Source of the DNA: an uncultured Eubacteriales bacterium
Lineage (GTDB): Bacteria > Bacillota > Clostridia > Lachnospirales > Lachnospiraceae
Direction of reading: 5' to 3'
DNA: 16,986 nucleotides
Assembly (NCBI GenBank): GCA_949286775.1
Contig: CASEDW010000217.1
Span: 1-16,986 of the forward strand
Shown: piece by piece, positions 6,459 through 13,809 of the stretch
How the letters are laid out: each line of letters opens with the position of its first letter
Numbering within the stretch: position 1 is the first letter of the stretch
The notes under the pieces: generated by a model
What the model saw: the letters and a program-made list of their open reading frames with translations, nothing else
Told to the model about the DNA's origin: nothing
Database searches by the model: none
Program-made: the position numbers and the translations under genes

Positions 6459-7946
6459 TCAAAGTCCTAACTTTTCTCTTACAACCGCCTGCATTTTATC
6501 TGTTTCGCATACTGTAGTATGGCGTATTTCAGCCGAACGTATCTCTTCGATCGCCTTCGGAATCTCAACTCCCGAAACCTCTCTGAGATCGTCAAACTGC
6601 TCCATATCAGTATGGCTGTCGTATTTTTCATCGATAGCATGAAGCACGCTGCGGGCGAATTTATACGGGCTTGCCGTAGAAGCTATCACCGTCGGAGTTT
6701 TATCGCCTGTGTCTTTTACATATTTTTCGTAAACAGAAGCCGCCACAGCCGTATGAGTATCGAGAACATATTTGTCCTCTTCATACGTTTTTCTGATAGC
6801 CTCGGCGCATTCTTCCTCCGTACTGAAACCTGAAGCGAAATCCGCAAGAAGCGCCTTCTGATCGTTTGAAACGGTATATTTTCCGTTTTTTGAAAGGCTC
6901 TCCATCAATTCAGCAGTAGTTTTCGCGTCCTCGCCCGCAATCTTAAATATAAGACGCTCAAGATTGCTCGATACAAGAATATCCATTGAAGGCGATGACG
7001 TAAGATAAAAGTCTCTGTTTTTGTCGTATGTTCCCGTTATAAAGAAATCGTATAATACGTTGTTTTTATTCGACGCGCATATAAGTTTATTAACAGGCAG
7101 TCCCATGAGCTTAGCGTAATATGCCGCGAGAATGTTTCCGAAATTTCCTGTAGGAACGACGAAATTGATCTTGTCTCCCGCTTTTATCTCTCCTTTTTTC
7201 ACAAGCTGGCAATATGAATATACATAGTAGACAACCTGAGGCACAAGACGTCCTATATTGATAGAATTTGCCGAACTGAACTGGAATCCCGCTTTTTTGA
7301 GATCTTCCGCCAGTTTTTTATCCTGGAACATTTTCTTAACGCCTGTCTGAGCGTCGTCAAAATTTCCAGTGATCGCTACAACGCATGTGTTTTCGCCTTT
7401 CTGGGTGATCATCTGGCGTTCCTGCACGGCGCTGACGCCGTTTTTCGGATAAAATACGATGATTCTCGTTCCCGGAACATCGGCAAATCCCGCCATGGCT
7501 GCCTTTCCGGTATCTCCTGATGTGGCAGTCAGAATAACGATTTCCTCTTTGAGATTGTTTTTCTTTGCCGCCGTCGTCATAAGATAAGGCAGTATAGAAA
7601 GCGCCATATCTTTAAAAGCTATTGTCTTGCCGTGGAAAAGCTCAAGGAAATAAGCGTTTTTCGTCTTGTGAAGCGGCGCTATTTCCTTTGTGTCAAACTT
7701 TGAATCATACGCGTTGTTTATGCAGTATCTGAGTTCTTCTTCGGTATAATCAGAAAGAAATTTGCTCATAACCGTATAGGCAACGTCCTGATAAGACATT
7801 TTCGAAAGTTCTTCGATTGACTCGTTAAGTTTTGGAATCGACTGGGGAACAAAAAGTCCTCCGTCAGACGCAAGTCCTTTTAATACCGCCAGTGACGCCG
7901 GCACATTTTCCTCGGCTCCTCTTGTGCTTCTGTATAATACGTTCAT
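6459..7946 (-). CDS. thrC: Threonine synthase
   Basis: PLP enzyme converting O-phosphohomoserine to L-threonine and phosphate; last step of threonine synthesis. 495 residues, the length of the long ThrC class. The N-terminal NVLYRSTRG and LASDGGLFVP are typical. The PLP lysine is K112 in HGKTIAFKDMAL. The phosphate-binding ATSGDTGKAA and the later VVPTGNFGNILAAYYAK are both present. I place the start at Met 7946, not at the ATG at 7961. GAGGAG lies 7 nt before 7946, whereas the upstream ATG overlaps that ribosome site and adds only MRRTI. First gene of a four-gene unit (phosphatase 25 nt downstream). An extended -10 promoter lies about 50 nt upstream. No attenuator or riboswitch is visible in the short leader. 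Confidence 0.95.
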   Translation of the reverse strand: MNVLYRSTRGAEENVPASLAVLKGLASDGGLFVPQSIPKLNESIEELSKMSYQDVAYTVMSKFLSDYTEEELRYCINNAYDSKFDTKEIAPLHKTKNAYFLELFHGKTIAFKDMALSILPYLMTTAAKKNNLKEEIVILTATSGDTGKAAMAGFADVPGTRIIVFYPKNGVSAVQERQMITQKGENTCVVAITGNFDDAQTGVKKMFQDKKLAEDLKKAGFQFSSANSINIGRLVPQVVYYVYSYCQLVKKGEIKAGDKINFVVPTGNFGNILAAYYAKLMGLPVNKLICASNKNNVLYDFFITGTYDKNRDFYLTSSPSMDILVSSNLERLIFKIAGEDAKTTAELMESLSKNGKYTVSNDQKALLADFASGFSTEEECAEAIRKTYEEDKYVLDTHTAVAASVYEKYVKDTGDKTPTVIASTASPYKFARSVLHAIDEKYDSHTDMEQFDDLREVSGVEIPKAIEEIRSAEIRHTTVCETDKMQAVVREKLGL

Positions 7947-7998
7947 AATAGTTCTCCTCATATTTTCGTTTGAATCTTATAATCATTCATAGCTATGT

Positions 7999-8028
7999 CA
8001 TTATAGCATAGCCGCAAAACCTAAACAA
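7999..8028 (-). promoter_or_regulatory. Extended -10 promoter of the thrC unit
   Basis: On the minus strand TGCTATAAT (8000-8008) is a perfect extended -10. The -35 region 17 nt upstream is TTGTTT, matching only the first three bases of the consensus. The predicted start is near 7993, leaving about 46 nt of leader before the thrC ATG. Confidence 0.65.
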
Positions 8029-8072
8029 GATAAGAAAGAGTTAAGAACGTCCTTCCTCCTGCAAATTAGCTC

Positions 8073-8101
8073 TTGACAATTCATTTTTCTGATGATAAAT
8101 T
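8073..8101 (+). promoter_or_regulatory. leuA: Promoter of the T-box/leuA transcript
   Basis: TTGACA (8073-8078), a 17-nt spacer and TAAATT (8096-8101). The -35 is consensus; the -10 matches four of six. A start near 8108 would leave about 50 nt before the T-box Stem I. It diverges from the thrC promoter, with about 45 bp between the two -35 boxes. Confidence 0.55.
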
Positions 8102-8154
8102 GATTGTAAATTTCATATCACCTAAAAGCAATGACAAGGAATAGTACTTAAATA

Positions 8155-8395
8155 ACCCGAGCGCAGAGAGCTGTCGGAAGGTGTAAGGCAGCGGACGGTG
8201 TTTAACGAACTCGCCTTCGAGCTTCTGCCTGAAATCACAGTAGGCGCAGACGGTTTCTCCCCGTTATAGGAGAAGGATATTTATTGGTTATTCAAAGTAT
8301 CCGTTGAGTGCATGTGTATTCACATGAATTAGAGTGGTACCGCGTAGAGTTAATTATAACCCTTCGTCTCTAAAAAGAGATGAAGGGTTTTTTGT
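8155..8395 (+). promoter_or_regulatory. T-box leader (tRNA-sensing riboswitch), probable leucine specifier, with terminator
   Basis: The T-box motif AGAGTGGTACCGCG (8331-8344) precedes a terminator stem AACCCTTCGTCTCT/AGAGATGAAGGGTT (8358-8389, one G-U pair) followed by a T run. In Stem I, GCAGA (8163-8167) pairs with TCTGC (8224-8228), with the AGAGAG element and GGAAGGTG on the ascending side. The codon-like CTC at 8210-8212, within AACGAACTCGCC, sits where clostridial T-boxes carry the specifier and reads Leu. Further hairpins lie at 8255-8274 (TTCTCC/GGAGAA), 8275-8302 (GGATA/TATCC) and 8311-8326 (CATGTG/CACATG). Uncharged tRNA-Leu should stabilise the antiterminator and turn on leuA. The T-box itself has AGAG where AGGG is usual. 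T-box identity is firm; the specifier is inferred. Confidence 0.92.
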
Positions 8396-8424
8396 TGTTT
8401 TAAATTGTTTTCAAGGAGGTCATC

Positions 8425-10092
8425 ATGAATTACAAAAAATATCAGAAACAGTACTATCCTGCTCCTGTCGGAAATACAGATTGGGTAAATAAAGACTCGA
8501 TCGAAAAAGCTCCAATCTGGTGCAGCGTTGATATGCGCGACGGCAATCAGGCTCTTATCGTTCCTATGAGCCTTGAACAGAAACTTGATTATTTTAAAGT
8601 TCTTCTTGAAGTAGGATTCAAGGAGATCGAAGTCGGATTTCCTGCTGCTTCAGAAACGGAATACGAATTTTTAAGAGCCCTTATCGAACAGGATCTTATT
8701 CCAGAGGACGTTACAATACAGGTTCTTACCCAGGCGAGAGAACATATAATCCGCAAAACTTTTGATTCCCTTGAAGGCTGCAAAAACAATGTTATCGTAC
8801 ATGTTTACAATTCAACATCTTTCGCGCAGCGTCAGCAGGTTTTCAAAAAGTCAAAAGAAGAAATCAAACAGATCGCTATTGACGGCGCTAAACTCCTCAA
8901 CGATCTGACAAATGAACGCGGAGCGAAATACCGTTTTGAGTACAGTCCTGAAAGCTTTTCGGGAACTGAGCCTGAATACGCCCTTGAAGTATGCAACGCC
9001 GTGCTTGACGTATGGCAGCCGACAGCCGACAGAAAAGCCATCATAAATCTGCCGGATACTGTTCAGCTCGCGATGCCTCATATTTATGCCAGCCAGATAG
9101 AATATTTCCATAAAAACCTCAAATACAGAGACAACGTCGTTATCTCGCTTCATCCTCACAACGACAGAGGAACAGGCGTAGCTCACGCGGAGCTCGGACT
9201 TCTCGCGGGAGCTGACAGAATCGAGGGAACTCTTTTCGGAAACGGCGAAAGAACGGGAAATGTAGATATCGTCACTCTCGCGATGAACATGTACTGCCAG
9301 GGCGTAGATCCGAAACTTGACTTCTCCGATATGCCTAAACTCTGCGCTAAATACGAGGAAGTTACAAATATGCCTATCCCGATGAGACAGCCCTACTGCG
9401 GCGAACTTGTATTCGCGGCATTTTCCGGTTCTCATCAGGACGCTATCGCTAAAGGAATGCACTACCGCCTTGAACACGATATGGACAAATGGACAGTTCC
9501 TTACCTTCCGCTCGATCCTACTGATATCGGAAGGAACTATGACGCCGACGTTATCCGTATCAACAGCCAGTCAGGAAAAGGCGGCGTAGGCTACATCCTC
9601 GAGAGAAACTACGGATTATTCCTGCCGCCTAAACTTCGCGAGCATATGGGATATACCGCGAAAGCAGAATCAGATCATCTCCACAAAGAGCTGCTTCCGG
9701 AAGAGATCTTCAGGCTCTATGTAAAAACATACGAAGGCAAAACAACTCCGTTCAATGTCGAGGAAACTCACTTCACAAGACCTGAACAGGGCGTATTTGA
9801 AGCTACTATAACAACTGTTTACAACGGCGAAAAGAAAGTCACGACAGCAAGAGGAAACGGACGTCTCGACGCTGTATCAAACGCCATCAAAGAAGCGACA
9901 GGCATCGAATATACTCTTACTACATACACTGAACACGCTCTTTCAAAGAGCTCAAGTTCAAGAGCTATCGCCTATGTCGGAATCGAAATGCCGGGCAAAG
10001 AACCTTCATGGGGTTCGGGCGTAGATCACGATATCATTCATGCTTCTATCGTCGCTCTTGTAAACGCCATCAACAACGGATTAACACAATAA
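8425..10092 (+). CDS. leuA: 2-isopropylmalate synthase, long (type 2) form
   Basis: Condenses acetyl-CoA with 2-oxoisovalerate to give 2-isopropylmalate, the first committed step of leucine synthesis. 555 residues, the size of the LeuA2 class (actinobacterial/fungal type), not the shorter E. coli type. The TIM-barrel domain holds DMRDGNQAL (R38, D39), the metal-binding HPHNDRGTG from H243, and GNGERTGN (272-279). A linker follows, then a C-terminal LeuA regulatory domain from about 420 (FRLYVKTYEGKTTPFNV through the Gly-rich end), where leucine feedback acts in the family. AAGGAGG lies 7 nt before the ATG. It is expressed alone from the T-box leader and is followed by a terminator at 10103-10130; leuB, leuC and leuD are not here. 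Confidence 0.96.
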   Translation: MNYKKYQKQYYPAPVGNTDWVNKDSIEKAPIWCSVDMRDGNQALIVPMSLEQKLDYFKVLLEVGFKEIEVGFPAASETEYEFLRALIEQDLIPEDVTIQVLTQAREHIIRKTFDSLEGCKNNVIVHVYNSTSFAQRQQVFKKSKEEIKQIAIDGAKLLNDLTNERGAKYRFEYSPESFSGTEPEYALEVCNAVLDVWQPTADRKAIINLPDTVQLAMPHIYASQIEYFHKNLKYRDNVVISLHPHNDRGTGVAHAELGLLAGADRIEGTLFGNGERTGNVDIVTLAMNMYCQGVDPKLDFSDMPKLCAKYEEVTNMPIPMRQPYCGELVFAAFSGSHQDAIAKGMHYRLEHDMDKWTVPYLPLDPTDIGRNYDADVIRINSQSGKGGVGYILERNYGLFLPPKLREHMGYTAKAESDHLHKELLPEEIFRLYVKTYEGKTTPFNVEETHFTRPEQGVFEATITTVYNGEKKVTTARGNGRLDAVSNAIKEATGIEYTLTTYTEHALSKSSSSRAIAYVGIEMPGKEPSWGSGVDHDIIHASIVALVNAINNGLTQ

Positions 10093-10102
10093 ATATCATT
10101 TT

Positions 10103-10130
10103 AAGGCAGTGCCACGGCGCTGCCTTTTTT
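10103..10130 (+). terminator. Rho-independent terminator of leuA
   Basis: Stem AAGGCAG/CTGCCTT, which extends inward through a T-G pair and GCC/GGC, is followed by six T. It lies 11 nt past the leuA stop. Confidence 0.88.
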
Positions 10131-10147
10131 ACGTTCTATACAATCTC

Positions 10148-10177
10148 TTGACATATTTTTTAGCTATTATTTATAGT
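10148..10177 (+). promoter_or_regulatory. Promoter of the ABC exporter pair
   Basis: TTGACA (10148-10153), an 18-nt spacer and TATAGT (10172-10177, five of six bases). The octamer TTATAGTA occurs at 10171-10178, overlapping the -10, and again at 10196-10203, 25 bp downstream. This could be a regulator site or chance in AT-rich DNA. The leader to the first ATG is about 65 nt. Confidence 0.6.
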
Positions 10178-10249
10178 ACCAAAATATAATTTATGTTATA
10201 GTATGCATGGTCTAAATCCAAAACAAACATCAAAAAAAGGAAGTTACTC

Positions 10250-11980
10250 ATGAAAACTAAGAGCCTGTGGCATTATCTTTCTTCACGAAAAAAAGAAACT
10301 GTTCTCGCGCCGCTTTTTAAAATGCTCGAAGCATGTTTCGAACTTTTCATTCCGCTTCTTGTGGCGGACATAATCGACACGGGAATAAAATCAGGCGATA
10401 CCGGCTATATAGTCAGGCGCGGCATTCTGATGATCTTTTTCGGAATTTTAGGATTTACGCTCGCCGTTATCGCTCAGTACTTTTCGGCGAAATGCGCGAT
10501 CGGAGTCAGCTCTGATCTGAGACGTGATCTTTTCTATCATATAAGCGAATTGAATTACAAAAACCTCGATGAAGCCGGACTATCCTCCCTTATAACGGGA
10601 ATGACAAGCGATATTAACCAGGTACAGAACGGCGTAAACTGGGCGCTGCGTCTTTTCCTTCGCTCACCCTTTATAGTTTTCGGCGCGGCAATAATGGCTT
10701 CAACCATAAGCCCTGCGGCTTCCGTTATTTTCTGGATAACAATAGCCGTCCTCATATTTATAATCGTGCTTATAATGAAGCTCTCTATGCCTTTGACAGC
10801 GAAAGTCCAAAAACAGCTCGAGACAGTAACCCGTTCTTTTAAAGAAAATATCACCGGCGTTCGTGTCGTAAGAGCGTTTAACAGCCAGCCTTCGGAAAAA
10901 AGAGCTTTCAACACGAATCAGGACGAATTGTACCGCCGTCAGATAAAAGTCGGAAAAATCTCATCCGCTTTAAATCCTCTGACATTCGCCGTGATAAATG
11001 CCGCGATCATTTTTATACTGTGGACAGGCGCGATAAACGTAGATACCGGCGTTCTTTCCCAGGGGCAGATAATCGCTCTTATCAACTATATGTCGCAGAT
11101 CCTTGTGGAGCTCATAAAATTCGCGAATATAGTTTTGATCGTGTCAAAGGCGATGGCATGCTTTAAACGCGTCAAGAATATTTTAAGCATAGAGCCTGTA
11201 CTTGCAAACGGCGCTAAAAAGATCGATGCTTCTTCCGCAATAGATATAAAACTCGAAAATGTTTCTTTCGCCTTTGATAAAAAAGGCGGAAACGCCCTTG
11301 AAAATATAAGTTTTCATATATCGAAGGGCACGCATGCGGGCATCATAGGAGCGACCGGTTCAGGAAAAACGACGCTGATTAATCTTATCGCAAGATTTTA
11401 TGAACGCTCCTGCGGCAGCATCCTCATAAATGATATTCCTATAGAAGATTATGACATCGCCTCCCTAACCTCCCATATAAGCCTTGTGCCTCAGAAATCG
11501 GTATTGTTCAGAGGCACTTTAAGGGAAAATCTGAAATGGGGAAACAGCGAAGCTTCCGATGAAGAATGTTTTGACGCGCTGAAAGATTCCTGCGCATACG
11601 ACTTTATAATGGAAAAAGGCAACGGTCTCGATCTATATGTCGCCCAGTCAGGCAGCAACTTTTCAGGCGGCCAGCGCCAGAGACTTGCAATAGCAAGGGC
11701 GCTAATGAAGAAAAGCGGACTTTTAATCCTCGACGACAGCTATTCAGCCCTTGATTACGCGACGGAATCCCATATCAAGAATTCCGTATTTAATCACAGA
11801 GACAACTGTACGGTACTTACGGTATCACAGCGCGTTTCTTCAATTTATAATTCAGATATCATCATTGTACTCGACAATGGCTCTGTCGCCGGCATCGGAA
11901 AACACAGTGAACTTATAAAAACATGTCCTGTTTACAATGAAATATGTCTCTCACAGAATTTCAACGAGGAGGCAAACTGA
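10250..11980 (+). CDS. ABC exporter half-transporter, subunit with degenerate catalytic residues
   Basis: 576 residues: an ABC-type exporter membrane domain with six segments (about 20-305), then a nucleotide-binding domain (about 333-576). Walker A is GATGSGKT (367-374), the Q-loop is Q415, and the signature FSGGQ is canonical (471-475). Walker B ends LLILDD, so the catalytic Glu is Asp496, and the switch His is Gln527 (LTVSQRVSS). This pattern is known for one partner of heterodimeric exporters such as TM287/288 and BmrC/BmrD. Its good signature should complete the functional site of the partner. The substrate cannot be read from sequence; multidrug or peptide export is the usual role. AAAGGAAG precedes the ATG, and the next gene starts 1 nt after the stop. 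Confidence 0.9.
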   Translation: MKTKSLWHYLSSRKKETVLAPLFKMLEACFELFIPLLVADIIDTGIKSGDTGYIVRRGILMIFFGILGFTLAVIAQYFSAKCAIGVSSDLRRDLFYHISELNYKNLDEAGLSSLITGMTSDINQVQNGVNWALRLFLRSPFIVFGAAIMASTISPAASVIFWITIAVLIFIIVLIMKLSMPLTAKVQKQLETVTRSFKENITGVRVVRAFNSQPSEKRAFNTNQDELYRRQIKVGKISSALNPLTFAVINAAIIFILWTGAINVDTGVLSQGQIIALINYMSQILVELIKFANIVLIVSKAMACFKRVKNILSIEPVLANGAKKIDASSAIDIKLENVSFAFDKKGGNALENISFHISKGTHAGIIGATGSGKTTLINLIARFYERSCGSILINDIPIEDYDIASLTSHISLVPQKSVLFRGTLRENLKWGNSEASDEECFDALKDSCAYDFIMEKGNGLDLYVAQSGSNFSGGQRQRLAIARALMKKSGLLILDDSYSALDYATESHIKNSVFNHRDNCTVLTVSQRVSSIYNSDIIIVLDNGSVAGIGKHSELIKTCPVYNEICLSQNFNEEAN

Positions 11981-11981
11981 T

Positions 11982-13733
11982 ATGGAATATACAGCAAAAA
12001 AGAAATCTTCTGTCTTTGGAAGACTCTTATCCTATTTAAAACACTATTTATTCTTTTTCATTGTTTCGCTTTTCCTTACGGTCATAACAGTAGTGTGCAC
12101 ATTGCTCGTTCCGGTATTTTCAGGTCAGGCGATCGATTATATAATCTCCAGTGGAAACGTCGATTTCAATATGGTATTTCAGATGCTGTTAAAAATAGCC
12201 ATCGCTATCATATGCGGCGTATTGAGCCAGTATTTTACGGGATGCATAAACAATGTGATTACATTTAAAATAGTAAAGGATCTCAGAAACGAAGTCTTTG
12301 AAAAGCTCCACGAACTTCCTGTTTCATATATCGATTCAATGGCGACAGGCGAGATGATCAGCCGCTGCATCACTGATATAGAACAGATCTCCGACGGACT
12401 TTTCATGGGATTTTCCCAGATATTCAACGGCGTGCTGACTATCATATGCACTATCATCTTCATGCTGATGATAAATCCTGTGATCACGCTTTTTGTAGTG
12501 ATACTTACTCCGGCTTCATTTATGCTGACAAAATTCATCGCCTCAAAGACACATGAAATGTTCGTGAAACAGTCTTCAAGCAGGGGCGATCTGACAGCTC
12601 TTACAGATGAAGCTCTTGAAAATATGAAGCTCATCTATGCTTTTGATCACAAGGAAGAAAGCAGAAGCGAATTCGACAAAAAGAACGCTGTGCTTGCAGA
12701 GCACAGCCTTAAAGCGACGTTTTATTCGTCGCTCGTAAACCCCTCCACGCGACTGATTTACTCGACGTTATATGCTATTGTTACAATAGCCGGCGGCTTT
12801 ACGGTTATAGGCGGAGCGATGACAGTCGGAAATCTGTCAGCCTTCCTGGGCTACACAAACCAGTATTCGAAGCCGTTTAACGAAATCACCGGAACGATAA
12901 CGGAATTCCAGAACGCCCTTGCGTCAGCATCAAGAGTATTCGAGATACTTGACGCTCCGGGTACGGAAGATCCGTCAGCGCTTCCCTGCGACAAATCTTC
13001 GATAAAAGGAAATGTCTCGATAAAAGACGTTTATTTTTCTTACAATCCCGAAGTTCCGCTTATCAAAAATTTCAGCCTTGAAGTTAAAAGCGGTCAAAGG
13101 ATAGCCATCGTAGGTCCTACCGGCTGCGGTAAGACTACTATGATAAATCTTTTGATGAGATTCTACGATGCAGACTCAGGAACTATTTCAATAGATGGGA
13201 AACCGATAAACGAAATGAGCCATATAGAACTTAGAAGCCATTACGGTATGGTTCTTCAGGACATCTGGCTTAAGACGGGAACTATCCGCGAAAACATAGC
13301 CTACGGAGTTCCAAACGCTACAGACGAACAGATACGAAACGCCGCGAAAAGCGCCTATATAAGCGACTATATCGATCGTCTCCCTGACGGCTACGATACT
13401 GTCATCACCGAAGGCGGCGGCAATCTGTCCCTCGGCCAGAAACAGCTTTTATGTATCGCAAGAGTCATGCTCGCCGATCCTCCGATGCTGATCCTCGACG
13501 AGGCAACCTCCAGCGTCGACTCTATGACAGAAATCAGGATCTCAAAAGCCTTTGACAAACTGATGACAGGCAGAACAAGCTTTGTTGTAGCCCACAGACT
13601 TTCAACCATCGTCAACTCGGACGTAATCCTTGTCATGAACAACGGAAGCATCGTCGAACAGGGAACTCACGAAGAACTCCTCGCCAAAAAAGGATTTTAT
13701 TACAACATCTATCAGAGCCAGTTTGCTCATTAA
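11982..13733 (+). CDS. ABC exporter half-transporter, catalytically competent partner
   Basis: 583 residues, with a membrane domain of six segments (about 20-315) and a nucleotide-binding domain (about 345-583). Walker A is GPTGCGKT (378-385) and the Q-loop is Q426. Walker B is MLILDE with catalytic E507, and the switch His is H538 (VAHRLST). The signature is LSLGQ (482-486), deviating from LSGGQ. The partner therefore supplies the good signature for this subunit's ATP site, while this signature faces the partner's degenerate site. I start at ATG 11982, not the in-frame ATG at 11937: GAGGAGG lies 9 nt upstream and the longer form would overlap the first subunit by 44 nt. With the preceding gene it forms a two-gene operon ending at a convergent terminator. 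Confidence 0.92.
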   Translation: MEYTAKKKSSVFGRLLSYLKHYLFFFIVSLFLTVITVVCTLLVPVFSGQAIDYIISSGNVDFNMVFQMLLKIAIAIICGVLSQYFTGCINNVITFKIVKDLRNEVFEKLHELPVSYIDSMATGEMISRCITDIEQISDGLFMGFSQIFNGVLTIICTIIFMLMINPVITLFVVILTPASFMLTKFIASKTHEMFVKQSSSRGDLTALTDEALENMKLIYAFDHKEESRSEFDKKNAVLAEHSLKATFYSSLVNPSTRLIYSTLYAIVTIAGGFTVIGGAMTVGNLSAFLGYTNQYSKPFNEITGTITEFQNALASASRVFEILDAPGTEDPSALPCDKSSIKGNVSIKDVYFSYNPEVPLIKNFSLEVKSGQRIAIVGPTGCGKTTMINLLMRFYDADSGTISIDGKPINEMSHIELRSHYGMVLQDIWLKTGTIRENIAYGVPNATDEQIRNAAKSAYISDYIDRLPDGYDTVITEGGGNLSLGQKQLLCIARVMLADPPMLILDEATSSVDSMTEIRISKAFDKLMTGRTSFVVAHRLSTIVNSDVILVMNNGSIVEQGTHEELLAKKGFYYNIYQSQFAH

Positions 13734-13759
13734 ACTTTATATCAAAAAATTCAACTTTG

Positions 13760-13800
13760 AAAAAAGCGTCAACCCGCGCATCACGCACGGTTTGACGCTG
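13760..13800. terminator. Convergent terminator hairpin between the ABC operon and the Fic gene
   Basis: An 8-bp perfect stem AGCGTCAA/TTGACGCT (13765-13772 with 13792-13799) extends inward past one mismatch through CCG/CGG. On the minus strand it is followed by six T (complement of 13760-13765), a good terminator for the Fic gene. On the plus strand it is followed by GATCTTTTG, a weaker tail for the ABC operon. Confidence 0.78.
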
Positions 13801-13809
13801 ATCTTTTGA

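Noticed and set aside
8851..9477. 208-codon minus-strand ORF inside leuA
   Set aside because: Antisense shadow of a strongly conserved plus-strand gene, with no ribosome site or recognisable domain.
10203..10253. 16-codon ORF whose TGA overlaps the ATG of the first ABC subunit, resembling a leader peptide
   Set aside because: No Shine-Dalgarno before its ATG, no attenuator hairpin in the leader, and an ORF of this size is expected by chance.
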